Origin: CALGFI01 sp036374435
Lineage (GTDB): Bacteria; Actinomycetota; UBA4738; HRBIN12
Assembly (NCBI GenBank): GCA_036374435.1
Contig: DASUTU010000164.1
Location: 1 to 13,450 of the forward strand
DNA: 13,450 bases
Direction: 5' to 3'
The notes under the pieces were generated by a model. It was not told the origin of the DNA. It made no database searches and saw nothing but the letters and a program-made list of their open reading frames with translations. A program made the translations under genes and the position numbers. Of the stretch, positions 1 through 6,768 are shown piece by piece (the first letter of the stretch is position 1; every line of letters starts with the position of its first letter).

Positions 1-4
1 CCGG

Positions 5-28
5 CGTCGTTACGCCCCCGTAACCACG
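5..28. repeat. Inverted repeat upstream of the acetyltransferase gene
   Basis: A perfect 6-bp dyad, GTTACG-CCCC-CGTAAC (9-24), extends to 10 bp with one mismatch when the flanking CGTC and CACG are included. It lies 30 nt before the acetyltransferase start. It could be a regulator binding site, or the terminator hairpin of a gene to the left of the window. There is no T-run after it, so a classical intrinsic terminator is less likely. The sequence shows the symmetry only; the role is inferred. Confidence 0.4.
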
Positions 29-42
29 CCCGGGTCCCCACC

Positions 43-55
43 GGACAGACTGTCC
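43..55. promoter_or_regulatory. Palindrome GGACAG-A-CTGTCC over a probable -10 box
   Basis: A perfect 6-bp inverted repeat around a single A ends 3 nt before the ATG at 59. It contains CAGACT (46-51), which differs by one base from the TAGACT boxes found before two other starts in this window. That box sits 7 nt before the ATG, the spacing seen for the other apparently leaderless starts. A dimeric repressor bound here would cover the -10 region. No regulator gene is visible in the window, so operator function is an inference. Confidence 0.4.
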
Positions 56-58
56 GTC

Positions 59-595
59 ATGAGCCGAACGACCTTCGCGGTCGCGCCGGCGACGGCGTCC
101 GACCTCGGGGCGATCAGCCGGATCTACGACCACTACGTCGAGAGCTCGGCCGCAACGTTCGACCTGGAGCCCAAGACGATGGCGTGGCGGCGCGAGTGGT
201 TCTCGACCTTCGGCGAGCAGGGCCGGTACCGGCTGCTCGTCGCCCGGGGCGGCGACGGCGTCCTCGGCTACGCCTCGAGCCTGCCCCACCGACCGAAGGC
301 CGCGTACGAGCCCACGGTCGAGACCACGGTGTACGTCGCGCCCGGCCACACGGGGCAAAGGGTCGGCCTCGCCCTGTACCGATCCCTGCTGGCCGAGCTC
401 GAGACGGAGGACGTCCACCGGACCTGCGCCGGCATCACGCTCCCGAACCCGGCGTCGGTTCGATTGCACGAGCGGTGCGGCTTTCGTCACGTCGGAACGT
501 TCACCGAGCAGGGACGCCAGTTCGGCCGGTATTGGGACGTGGCCTGGTACGAACGGCCCTTCCCGCCGGACCCACGGCCGCGCAGTACGGCATGA
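59..595 (+). CDS. GNAT N-acetyltransferase, phosphinothricin acetyltransferase (PAT)-like
   Basis: This 178-residue protein is a single GNAT domain that transfers an acetyl group from acetyl-CoA to an amine. PAT-family marks are visible in order: IYDHYVESSAATF (22-34), GYASS (70-74), AAYEPTVETTVYV (81-93) with E88 as the likely general base, the acetyl-CoA loop QRVGLA (100-105, fitting Q-x-x-G-x-A), the NPASVRLHERCGF segment (130-142), and a GRYWDV ending (156-161). Length fits the family. The ATG at 59 has no Shine-Dalgarno; a leaderless start is likely. PAT-like enzymes act on phosphinothricin, methionine sulfoximine or other amino compounds, and the natural substrate here cannot be told from sequence. 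The next gene follows 31 nt downstream, so the two may share a transcript. Confidence 0.88.
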   Translation: MSRTTFAVAPATASDLGAISRIYDHYVESSAATFDLEPKTMAWRREWFSTFGEQGRYRLLVARGGDGVLGYASSLPHRPKAAYEPTVETTVYVAPGHTGQRVGLALYRSLLAELETEDVHRTCAGITLPNPASVRLHERCGFRHVGTFTEQGRQFGRYWDVAWYERPFPPDPRPRSTA

Positions 596-615
596 TGGAC
601 TCCTGGATCGGCCAC

Positions 616-621
616 GGGAGG
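616..621 (+). promoter_or_regulatory. Shine-Dalgarno GGGAGG that points to an ATC start
   Basis: GGGAGG lies 5 nt before ATC at 627 in the frame of the coiled-coil protein. No ATG, GTG or TTG occurs in that frame near the site. The nearby ATGs at 592 and 595 are in a different frame, which stops at 717. The site therefore argues for initiation at 627 rather than at GTG 771. Confidence 0.55.
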
Positions 622-626
622 TCGCC

Positions 627-1412
627 ATCTCGGATCTCGAGCGACGGATCGACGAGCTGTATTCGGGGCCCCTCGATGCGTTCATCGGCGAGCGGGACGC
701 CCTCGCCGCCGAGCTGAAGCGGTCGGGCGACGCCGGCGGGGCGGGGCAGGTCAAGGCGCTCCGCAAGCCTGTGGTGTCCGCGTGGGCCCTGAACCGATTG
801 GCGCGTGAGGACCCGAAGGGGGTGGCCGAACTCGTAGAGCTCGGCGCGCGGCTTCGGGCCGCCCAGCGGCGGGCGCTCTCGGGCGGCGACGCGGAAGAGC
901 TGCGTTCGGCGATGGAGGACCGGCGGCGGCTGGTCGCGGCGCTGAAGGGCGAGGCGGCCGCGATCCTGGACCGGGAGGGCACCGGCCCGGGCCCGCACGA
1001 CGACGACGTGGGGGCCACGCTCGAGGCCGCGGCTGCCGACGAGGAGGCCGGCCGTCTCCTGCTCGCGGGCCGGGTCCTGAAGCCGTTGCGCCCGCCCGCG
1101 GAGCTCGGCGCGAGCGGGCTGCAGGTGCTGGAGGGCGGCCGCCGTCCCGTCGAGGCCGCCGAGACTCCCAAGCCCGATCGCGAGCGGCGGGCCGAGCTCA
1201 CCAACGCCCGCCGCGAGCTCGCCTCCGCCGAAGCGGCGCAGCGCAAGGCCGCGGCGGCGGTGGAGCGGGCCCGCCGGCGCCTGGAGGATCTCGAGGCGAA
1301 ACGGACGGAGGCGCGCGAGGAGGTCCGTCGGGCCCAGGCCGAGCTGCGCGGCGCGACGCTCGAGGCCAAACGCCTCGCCGCCACCGTGTCGAAGCTCGAA
1401 CGGACCTCCTGA
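627..1412 (+). CDS. Coiled-coil protein of unknown function, apparent ATC start
   Basis: Read from ATC 627 the product is 261 residues. Its N-terminus (SDLERRIDELYSGPLDAF, then GERDALAAELKRSGD, then VKALRKPVVSAWALNRLAR at about 42-60) resembles the conserved opening of a family of uncharacterised actinobacterial proteins as I remember them. Residues about 190-258 are Arg/Glu/Ala-rich with long heptad-like stretches and should form a coiled coil. No signal peptide or membrane segment is seen, so it is probably cytoplasmic. A standard gene caller would choose GTG at 771 and lose 48 residues, including most of the family-like segment. Support for 627 is the SD at 616-621 and open frame with protein-like composition before 771. 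ATC starts are rare; a miscalled base in ATG is the main alternative. CTG at 603 in the same frame is another but lacks an SD. Function is unknown. Confidence 0.7.
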   Translation: MSDLERRIDELYSGPLDAFIGERDALAAELKRSGDAGGAGQVKALRKPVVSAWALNRLAREDPKGVAELVELGARLRAAQRRALSGGDAEELRSAMEDRRRLVAALKGEAAAILDREGTGPGPHDDDVGATLEAAAADEEAGRLLLAGRVLKPLRPPAELGASGLQVLEGGRRPVEAAETPKPDRERRAELTNARRELASAEAAQRKAAAAVERARRRLEDLEAKRTEAREEVRRAQAELRGATLEAKRLAATVSKLERTS

Positions 1413-1427
1413 CCGGTCCGGCCAACG

Positions 1428-1445
1428 GGCGGCTCCCGCGCCGCC
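1428..1445. terminator. GGCGGC/GCCGCC hairpin after the coiled-coil gene
   Basis: A perfect 6-bp stem, GGCGGC (1428-1433) with GCCGCC (1440-1445), encloses a 6-nt loop. It begins 16 nt after the stop at 1412 and ends just before the -10 box of the next gene. No T-run follows, so it would be an atypical terminator. It may be only a consequence of high GC. Confidence 0.3.
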
Positions 1446-1447
1446 GG

Positions 1448-1453
1448 TAGACT
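1448..1453 (+). promoter_or_regulatory. -10 box TAGACT, leaderless promoter of the oxidoreductase gene
   Basis: TAGACT matches the TANNNT -10 consensus and is followed by 8 nt and then the ATG at 1462, so transcription should begin at or next to the start codon. No Shine-Dalgarno lies between. A -35 element is not clear. Confidence 0.5.
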
Positions 1454-1461
1454 CCGCGCCC

Positions 1462-2679
1462 ATGCGCATCCTGGTGGTCGGCACGGGCGGTGTGGGCGCG
1501 GCGGTCGCCCCGATCGCCGCCCGCAGGGACTTCTACGAACGCATCGTCTTCTCCGACTACGACGAGGAGCGGGCCCGGCGCGTCGTCGAGCGTTACGACG
1601 GTGGCGGCGGGCGGTTCGTGGCCGCCCGGGTGGACGCCTCGGACGCCGCGTCGGTGGCCGCCGTGGCCCGGGAGCATGGGTGCGACGCCGTCCTGAACGC
1701 GGTGGACCCGCGGTTCGTGATGAGTGTGTTCCGCGGCGCCTTCGAAGTCGGCGCCACGTATCTCGACATGGCGATGTCGCTGTCGTCCCCGCATCCGGAG
1801 CGCCCGCACGAGCTCGTGGGCACGAAGCTCGGAGACGACCAGTTCGCCGAGGCGACGGCATGGGAGGAGCGGGGCCTGCTGGCGCTGGTGGGGTGCGGGG
1901 TCGAGCCGGGTCTGTCCGACGTGTTCGCTCGCTACGCCGCCGACCACCTGTTCTCCGGGATCGACGAGGTCGGGGTCCGCGACGGCGCCAACCTGGAGGT
2001 CGACGGCTACGAGTTCGCGCCGAGCTTCTCCATCTGGACCACCATCGAGGAGTGCCTCAACCCGCCGGTGGTCTGGGAGCGCGACCGAGGGTGGTTCACC
2101 ACGGCGCCGTTCAGCGAACCCGAGACGTTCGTGTTCCCGGAGGGGATCGGCCCGATCGAGTGCGTGAACGTCGAGCACGAGGAGGTGCTGCTGGTCCCGC
2201 GCTGGGTGGACTGCCGCCGGGTCACGTTCAAATACGGCCTGGGGGAGGAGTTCATCGGCGTGCTCCAGACCCTCCACAAGCTCGGCCTGGACCGGACCGA
2301 GCCGGTCCGCGTCGGCGGAGCCGAGGTCTCGCCGCGCGACGTCGTGGCCGCCGTGCTCCCCGACCCGGCGACGCTCGGGCCTCAGATGCGCGGGAAGACG
2401 TGCGCCGGAACGTGGGTCACCGGGAGGGGCCCCGACGACGCCCCCCGGTCCGTCTACCTCTACCACGTCGTCGACAACGCGGAGACCTGGGGCCGGGACG
2501 GCGCCCAGGCGGTCGTGTGGCAGACCGCGATCAATCCCGTGATCGCGTTGGAACTGCTCGCGACGGGGGCCTGGCAGGGCGCCGGGGTCCTCGGCCCGGA
2601 GGCGTTCCCCGCCGATCCCTTCCTCGACTTCCTGAACGACTACGGCTCACCCTGGTCCATGGAGGAACGCGCGCCCTGA
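1462..2679 (+). CDS. Saccharopine dehydrogenase-like NAD(P)-dependent oxidoreductase
   Basis: The 405-residue protein opens with a Rossmann nucleotide-binding loop, VVGTGGVGAAV (5-15, with G7, G9 and G12), followed by an acidic strand end at FSDYD. This is typical of the saccharopine dehydrogenase / carboxynorspermidine dehydrogenase superfamily. The segments DAVLNAVDPRF, GATYLDMA and the GCGVEPGLSDVFARY stretch continue that fold, and the C-terminal half matches the family's substrate domain in size and character. Such enzymes form or oxidise secondary amines between an amino acid and an oxoacid. No lysine or polyamine gene is nearby, so the substrate is unknown; lysine dehydrogenase or carboxynorspermidine activity are both possible. 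The ATG at 1462 puts the Rossmann loop at the usual extreme N-terminus. It appears to be a single-gene transcript, with its own -10 box and an 81-nt gap before leuS. Confidence 0.8.
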   Translation: MRILVVGTGGVGAAVAPIAARRDFYERIVFSDYDEERARRVVERYDGGGGRFVAARVDASDAASVAAVAREHGCDAVLNAVDPRFVMSVFRGAFEVGATYLDMAMSLSSPHPERPHELVGTKLGDDQFAEATAWEERGLLALVGCGVEPGLSDVFARYAADHLFSGIDEVGVRDGANLEVDGYEFAPSFSIWTTIEECLNPPVVWERDRGWFTTAPFSEPETFVFPEGIGPIECVNVEHEEVLLVPRWVDCRRVTFKYGLGEEFIGVLQTLHKLGLDRTEPVRVGGAEVSPRDVVAAVLPDPATLGPQMRGKTCAGTWVTGRGPDDAPRSVYLYHVVDNAETWGRDGAQAVVWQTAINPVIALELLATGAWQGAGVLGPEAFPADPFLDFLNDYGSPWSMEERAP

Positions 2680-2684
2680 GGTTC

Positions 2685-2710
2685 GGCGGCCGGTTCCGGC
2701 CGGAGCCGCC
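2685..2710. terminator. GC-rich dyads after the oxidoreductase gene
   Basis: Two competing inverted repeats start about 6 nt after the stop at 2679: CGGCCG-GTTC-CGGCCG (2687-2702, a 6-bp stem and 4-nt loop) and an outer pair, GGCGGC (2685-2690) with GCCGCC (2705-2710). The position fits transcription termination before the leuS promoter, but no T-run follows. Confidence 0.35.
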
Positions 2711-2745
2711 GCCTCCTCGCTCCCGGTCGGCCCGAACCCGTCCGT

Positions 2746-2751
2746 TACCAT
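2746..2751 (+). promoter_or_regulatory. -10 box TACCAT, leaderless promoter of leuS
   Basis: TACCAT (TANNNT) ends 9 nt before the GTG at 2761, and no Shine-Dalgarno is present. This predicts a leuS mRNA with almost no 5' leader. A T-box or other leader control of leuS would need a longer leader and is not seen here. Confidence 0.45.
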
Positions 2752-2760
2752 TCCCGGATC

Positions 2761-5208
2761 GTGCGCAGATACGACCCGACCGAGATCGAGCCGAAGTGGG
2801 TCGAACGGTGGGAGGCCGAGGGGCTGTACGGAGCCGCGGAGGATCCCGCCGACGAGCGGCCCCGCTTCTACATGCTCGACATGTTCCCGTATCCCTCGGG
2901 CGACCTGCACATGGGCCACCTGGAGGCGTTCAGCGGCGGCGACGTCATCGCGAGGTATCGGTGGATGCGGGGAGACAACGTCCTGCACCCGATCGGGTGG
3001 GACTCGTTCGGCCTGCCCGCCGAGAACGCCGCGATCCGCCGCGGCACGCCGCCGGCCGACTGGACCTACGCAAACGTGGAGCAGCAGGCGGAGAGCTTCC
3101 GTCGCCTGGGGTTCTCGTTCGACTGGACGCGCCGCCTGCACACCTCGGACCCCGAGTACTACCGGTGGACCCAGTGGCTGTTCCTACGCCTGTTCGAGCG
3201 CGGCCTGGCCTATCGGAAGAAGGCCCCGGTGAACTGGTGCCCGAACGACGCCACGGTCCTGGCGAACGAGCAGGTGATCGCCGGGGCGTGTGAGCGGTGC
3301 GGGACGCCGGTGGAGCGCCGCGACCTCACACAGTGGTTCTTCAAGATCACCGACTACGCCCAGCGCCTGCTCGACGACGTCGACGAGCTGACCGACTGGC
3401 CCGATCGCGTCGTCACGATGCAGCGCAACTGGGTCGGCCGGTCGGACGGCGCGACGGTCACGTTCCGGATCGACGAGACCGGCGACGAGGTCGAGATCTT
3501 CACGACCCGGCCGGACACGTTGTGGGGCGTGACGTTCTTCGTCTTCGCGGTCGAGCACCCGCTCGTCCAGACGCTGGCGGAGCGCGGTGGGACCTGGGAG
3601 CGGGTGCGGCCGCTGGTCGAACGCATTCGGTCGACCGCCGTCGCCGTGCGCGAGGTGGGCGAGACCACCGAAGGCGAGCCGCTGGGCGTGCACGTGGTGA
3701 ATCCAGTGAACGGCGAACGCGTCCCGTGTTTCGTCGCGCCCTACGTCCTGATGGAGTACGGGACCGGGGCCATCATGGCCGTCCCCGCCCACGACCAGCG
3801 TGACTTCGAGTTCGCCCGGGCCCACGACCTGCCGATCCGCGTCGTGATCCAGCCCGAAGGGGAGGAGCGGGACGCCGACGCGATGATGGAGGCCCACGAC
3901 CACGACGGCGTCATGGTCAACTCGGGGCCGTTCGACGGCGAACGTTCGCCCGAGTCGATCGCGAACGTGACGGCCTGGCTGGAGGCCGAGGGCCGCGGCC
4001 GATCGACCGTGACGTACCGACTGCGCGACTGGTTGATCTCGCGCCAACGCTACTGGGGGGCGCCGATCCCGATCGCGCACTGCGAACGATGTGGCGAGGT
4101 TCCCGTGCCCGATGACGACCTGCCCGTCCCGCTGCCGGAGGACGTCGACTTCCAGCCGGGAGGGGAGTCGCCGCTGGCGCGCCACCCCACGTGGAAGAAG
4201 GTGACGTGCCCCTCGTGCGGCCGCGACGCCGAGCGCGACACCGACACGATGGACACGTTCGTCGACTCGAGCTGGTACTACTTCCGCTACTGCTCGCCCG
4301 GGTACGAGGACGGCCCGTTCCGCCGGGAGGACGTGGACCGGTGGATGCCGGTGGAGCAGTACGTCGGCGGCGTGGAGCACGCGATCCTGCACCTGCTGTA
4401 TTCGCGGTTCTTCACGAAGGCGCTCTACGACATGGGCCTGGTCGGGTTCACCGAGCCGTTCCTGCGGCTGATGAACCAGGGCCAGGTCATCTTCGGCGGG
4501 GCGTCGATGTCGAAGTCGAAGGGCAACATCGTCGAACCCATGCCGCTGGTCGCTCGGTGGGGCGCCGACACCGCCAGGCTGATGATCCTGTTCGCCGGGC
4601 CGTTCGAGGACGACATCGACTGGCAGCTGATCGCCCCCGACCCGGAGAAACGCCCCGGCGTGACCTCGTGGCTCGGCCGGGTGTTCGCCGCCGTGGGGGA
4701 GGCGACCGAACGCGAGAAGCCCGACCCCGACGGGTTAGTCCGGATGACCCATCGGACCATCCGAGGCGTCACCGAGGACCTGGAGCGGTTCCGATTCAAC
4801 ACGGCCATCTCCAAGCTGATGGTGCTGACGAACGAGATGCGTTCGGCGCTGGACGCGGGCGAAGGCGCGCGCGCCGCCGCCGAGGCCCTGACGTCGATGC
4901 TGGCCCCATTCGCGCCGTTCGCCGCGGAGGAGCTGTGGAGGGAGGTGCTGCTGCACGGGTCGTCGGTCCACGTCTCATCGTGGCCGAGCTACGACCCGTC
5001 CCTCGCCGCCGAGGACACCGTCACGCTGGTGGTGCAGGTCGACGGCAAGGTCCGCGACCGCGTGGAGGTCGAGGCCTCCGCGTCGGAGGAACGTTGCCGA
5101 GAGATGGCGCTGGCCTCCGACAACGCCCGGCGCGCCATCGGCGACCGCGAGATCCGCCGGGTGGTCGTCCGGCCTCCGCGCCTGGTGAACGTGGTCACGA
5201 CGTCCTGA
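2761..5208 (+). CDS. leuS: Leucyl-tRNA synthetase
   Basis: LeuRS charges tRNA-Leu with leucine in the cytoplasm and hydrolyses mischarged tRNA in an editing domain. The class I signature HMGH is at 50-53 and the KMSKS-type loop reads SMSKS (582-586). The editing domain has TTRPDTLWG (248-256) and the GTGAIMAVPAH segment followed by HDQRDFEF, with H344, D345 and D348. A zinc-finger insertion carries CERC (441-444) and CPSC (483-486). The DTMDTFVDSSWYYFRY region and the C-terminal anticodon-binding domain are present, so the gene is intact at 815 residues. GTG at 2761 gives the usual N-terminus (RRYDPTEIEPKWVERWE). Later in-frame starts would remove part of this conserved opening. It is probably transcribed alone: there is a promoter just upstream, and 141 nt with possible hairpins before the next gene. 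Confidence 0.97.
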   Translation: MRRYDPTEIEPKWVERWEAEGLYGAAEDPADERPRFYMLDMFPYPSGDLHMGHLEAFSGGDVIARYRWMRGDNVLHPIGWDSFGLPAENAAIRRGTPPADWTYANVEQQAESFRRLGFSFDWTRRLHTSDPEYYRWTQWLFLRLFERGLAYRKKAPVNWCPNDATVLANEQVIAGACERCGTPVERRDLTQWFFKITDYAQRLLDDVDELTDWPDRVVTMQRNWVGRSDGATVTFRIDETGDEVEIFTTRPDTLWGVTFFVFAVEHPLVQTLAERGGTWERVRPLVERIRSTAVAVREVGETTEGEPLGVHVVNPVNGERVPCFVAPYVLMEYGTGAIMAVPAHDQRDFEFARAHDLPIRVVIQPEGEERDADAMMEAHDHDGVMVNSGPFDGERSPESIANVTAWLEAEGRGRSTVTYRLRDWLISRQRYWGAPIPIAHCERCGEVPVPDDDLPVPLPEDVDFQPGGESPLARHPTWKKVTCPSCGRDAERDTDTMDTFVDSSWYYFRYCSPGYEDGPFRREDVDRWMPVEQYVGGVEHAILHLLYSRFFTKALYDMGLVGFTEPFLRLMNQGQVIFGGASMSKSKGNIVEPMPLVARWGADTARLMILFAGPFEDDIDWQLIAPDPEKRPGVTSWLGRVFAAVGEATEREKPDPDGLVRMTHRTIRGVTEDLERFRFNTAISKLMVLTNEMRSALDAGEGARAAAEALTSMLAPFAPFAAEELWREVLLHGSSVHVSSWPSYDPSLAAEDTVTLVVQVDGKVRDRVEVEASASEERCREMALASDNARRAIGDREIRRVVVRPPRLVNVVTTS

Positions 5209-5209
5209 T

Positions 5210-5227
5210 CCGGCCCGGAGGGCCCGG
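5210..5227. terminator. Hairpin just after leuS
   Basis: CCGGCCC pairs with GGGCCCGG around a GGA loop, giving 4+3 bp with one bulged C. It begins 2 nt after the leuS stop. The position suits a terminator, but there is no T-run, and in such GC-rich DNA the evidence is weak. Confidence 0.3.
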
Positions 5228-5273
5228 AATCGCCCTCGGACGAGCCGAAATCCCCCGATTGGGCCTCTCTCAA

Positions 5274-5338
5274 CTCCGGCGGCGGAGCGCCGATACCTAC
5301 TCCAGGCCAGCCGAGGGATGGCCCGATTCCCGTCGGGC
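5274..5338 (+). promoter_or_regulatory. Leader of the histidine kinase gene with two small hairpins
   Basis: Two perfect dyads lie in the gap before the kinase: CTCCG-GCGG-CGGAG (5274-5287), and GCCCGA-TTCCCG-TCGGGC (5321-5338, a 6-bp stem and 6-nt loop). The second ends exactly where the Shine-Dalgarno begins. It might tune translation or bind a regulator. I could not identify a convincing -10/-35 pair in this gap, so the promoter position is unknown. Confidence 0.3.
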
Positions 5339-5344
5339 GGGAGG
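5339..5344 (+). promoter_or_regulatory. Shine-Dalgarno of the histidine kinase gene
   Basis: GGGAGG lies 5 nt before the ATG at 5350 and fixes that start. The kinase is one of the few genes here with a strong ribosome-binding site; most neighbours look leaderless. Confidence 0.65.
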
Positions 5345-5349
5345 GGTGG

Positions 5350-6723
5350 ATGACGACCGTCGCACAACCGATGCTCCCGGTTCGGGTCGCCATCTCCGGC
5401 GACATCGGAACGTCGGCGCTTCGGAGCGAGCGGTCGATCGCCCTGATCCGGATCGCGGTCGTCGGGGCCGTGATGTGGATCTACCTCGGGTCCATCGGCA
5501 TCCAGCGTTCGCTCGGCCCGGCCGCGATCGTGATCCTGGCGATGGCCGGCCTGTACGGAGTGGTCTCGCTCCTGGTCCTGATCGCCGGACAGGTGCCGTC
5601 GTGGCGGGCCCGGATCGTGACGCTCGTGCTGGACATCCTCCTGATCACGCTGTGGGTCCAGGCCACCGGGGGCGCGGCCAGCGAGTTCTGGACGTTGTAC
5701 CTGCTCGTGGTGGTCTCGGCGGCGTTGCGGTTCCGGCTGGTCGAGACGCTCGGCATCTCGGTGGGGCTGACGATCCTGCACCTCTCGCTCACCTTCGCCG
5801 ACCAGGGTCTGGGCCGAACCGACCTCGTGTACCGGCCCACCCTCATGGTGGCCACCGGGTTCGCCGTGGGCCTGCTTGCCCAGCAGCGCGCCATCCACCG
5901 ACGCGAACGCGCGGCCCTGGAGCTGCTGGCCGAGTCGCGCGCCCAGGAGCTGGGGCTGGAGCGGGCCGAGGTGGAGCGCCTGAAGCGGCTCGACCTCAAG
6001 CGGTCCGAGTTCGTCGCCATCGCCGCGCACGAGTTCAGAACGCCGTTGGCGGCGGTGCTCGGCGTGCTGAGCACCCTGAAGACGCACGGCACGATGCTCG
6101 AGGAGTCGGTCCGGCAGGAGCTGATCGACGGCGCCCGGAGCCAGGCCGAACGCCTGTCGCGGCTGGTCGAGGACCTGCTGACCGCGTCCCGGATCGAAGA
6201 CGGCGTGTTGCGTCTGCACCTGGACCGGGTGAAGCCCAAGATCCTCGTGGCCCAGGCGGCGCAGGCCTCCGCCACCTCGGACCGAGTCGACGTGGAGATC
6301 CATCGGGTCGACCCGCTGGTGTGTGACGCGGACGCCCTGGTCCGGATCCTGACCAACCTCCTGGACAACGCCGCGAAGTATTCGCCCGAGGGTGCGCCGA
6401 TCCGCGTCTCGGTGTCCCAGGGCGCCCGGTCCGTCCATTTCGCCGTCGGCGACTCGGGTCCCGGCGTCCCGCCGGAGGCGCGCGAGGCCGTGTTCGAGCG
6501 GTTCCGCCGGCTCGGCGACGGCGCGAAGCCCGGGGCCGGGCTCGGCCTGTACATCTCGCGAGGGCTGGTGGAGGCGCATGGCGGCGTGATGAGCGTGGGG
6601 GTCGCGCCCGAAGGCGGCGCCGAGTTCGCGTTCGAGATCCCTCGGGGGATCGAGGCCGCCCTGGTCGAGGCCGAACACTCGTACGTGACGCAGGTCACGG
6701 CGGCGAGCACGGCCGCGCGGTAA
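5350..6723 (+). CDS. Membrane-bound sensor histidine kinase, no partner in view
   Basis: The product has 457 residues. After a short cytoplasmic N-terminus come about five to six hydrophobic stretches (roughly 31-50, 57-80, 88-104, 113-127, 135-148, 163-178) forming a membrane sensor region with no large extracellular domain. A charged linker (about 180-217) is likely coiled coil. The HisKA domain has the H-box AAHEFRTPL with H227 as the phosphorylated residue. The ATPase domain has the N-box ILTNLLDNAAKYS (N336, N340), a G1 box GDSGPGVP (D368), the F-box FERFRRL and the G2 box PGAGLGLYIS (394-403). All catalytic motifs are intact, so it should autophosphorylate. No response regulator lies in the window, so its output is unknown. 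The N-terminal domain suggests sensing within or near the membrane; the signal cannot be read from the sequence. The gap to comEA is 45 nt, so co-transcription with it is possible. Confidence 0.92.
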   Translation: MTTVAQPMLPVRVAISGDIGTSALRSERSIALIRIAVVGAVMWIYLGSIGIQRSLGPAAIVILAMAGLYGVVSLLVLIAGQVPSWRARIVTLVLDILLITLWVQATGGAASEFWTLYLLVVVSAALRFRLVETLGISVGLTILHLSLTFADQGLGRTDLVYRPTLMVATGFAVGLLAQQRAIHRRERAALELLAESRAQELGLERAEVERLKRLDLKRSEFVAIAAHEFRTPLAAVLGVLSTLKTHGTMLEESVRQELIDGARSQAERLSRLVEDLLTASRIEDGVLRLHLDRVKPKILVAQAAQASATSDRVDVEIHRVDPLVCDADALVRILTNLLDNAAKYSPEGAPIRVSVSQGARSVHFAVGDSGPGVPPEAREAVFERFRRLGDGAKPGAGLGLYISRGLVEAHGGVMSVGVAPEGGAEFAFEIPRGIEAALVEAEHSYVTQVTAASTAAR

Positions 6724-6768
6724 CGTCGCGCCGGTCCGTCGCTCCCCTCTCGCCGGTCGAGGTGGTGC

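Noticed and set aside
592..717. Short frame from ATG 592/595 overlapping the acetyltransferase stop as ATGA
   Set aside because: Its 41-residue product is Ser/Arg/Pro-rich with no recognisable pattern, and it is out of frame with the coiled-coil protein that clearly continues through the same bases.
771..1412. Coiled-coil protein starting at GTG 771 (213 residues)
   Set aside because: This drops 48 residues of family-like N-terminus and ignores the Shine-Dalgarno at 616-621. I kept it only as the fallback start.
1680..3293. Long plus-strand open frame across the oxidoreductase-leuS gap
   Set aside because: It overlaps two clear genes in another frame and its product is low-complexity Arg/Pro/Gly.
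5209..5349. Possible riboswitch, T-box or tRNA in the leuS-kinase gap
   Set aside because: Only small local hairpins are present. I see no T-box sequence, no tRNA-like cloverleaf and no riboswitch core, and the gap is downstream of leuS.
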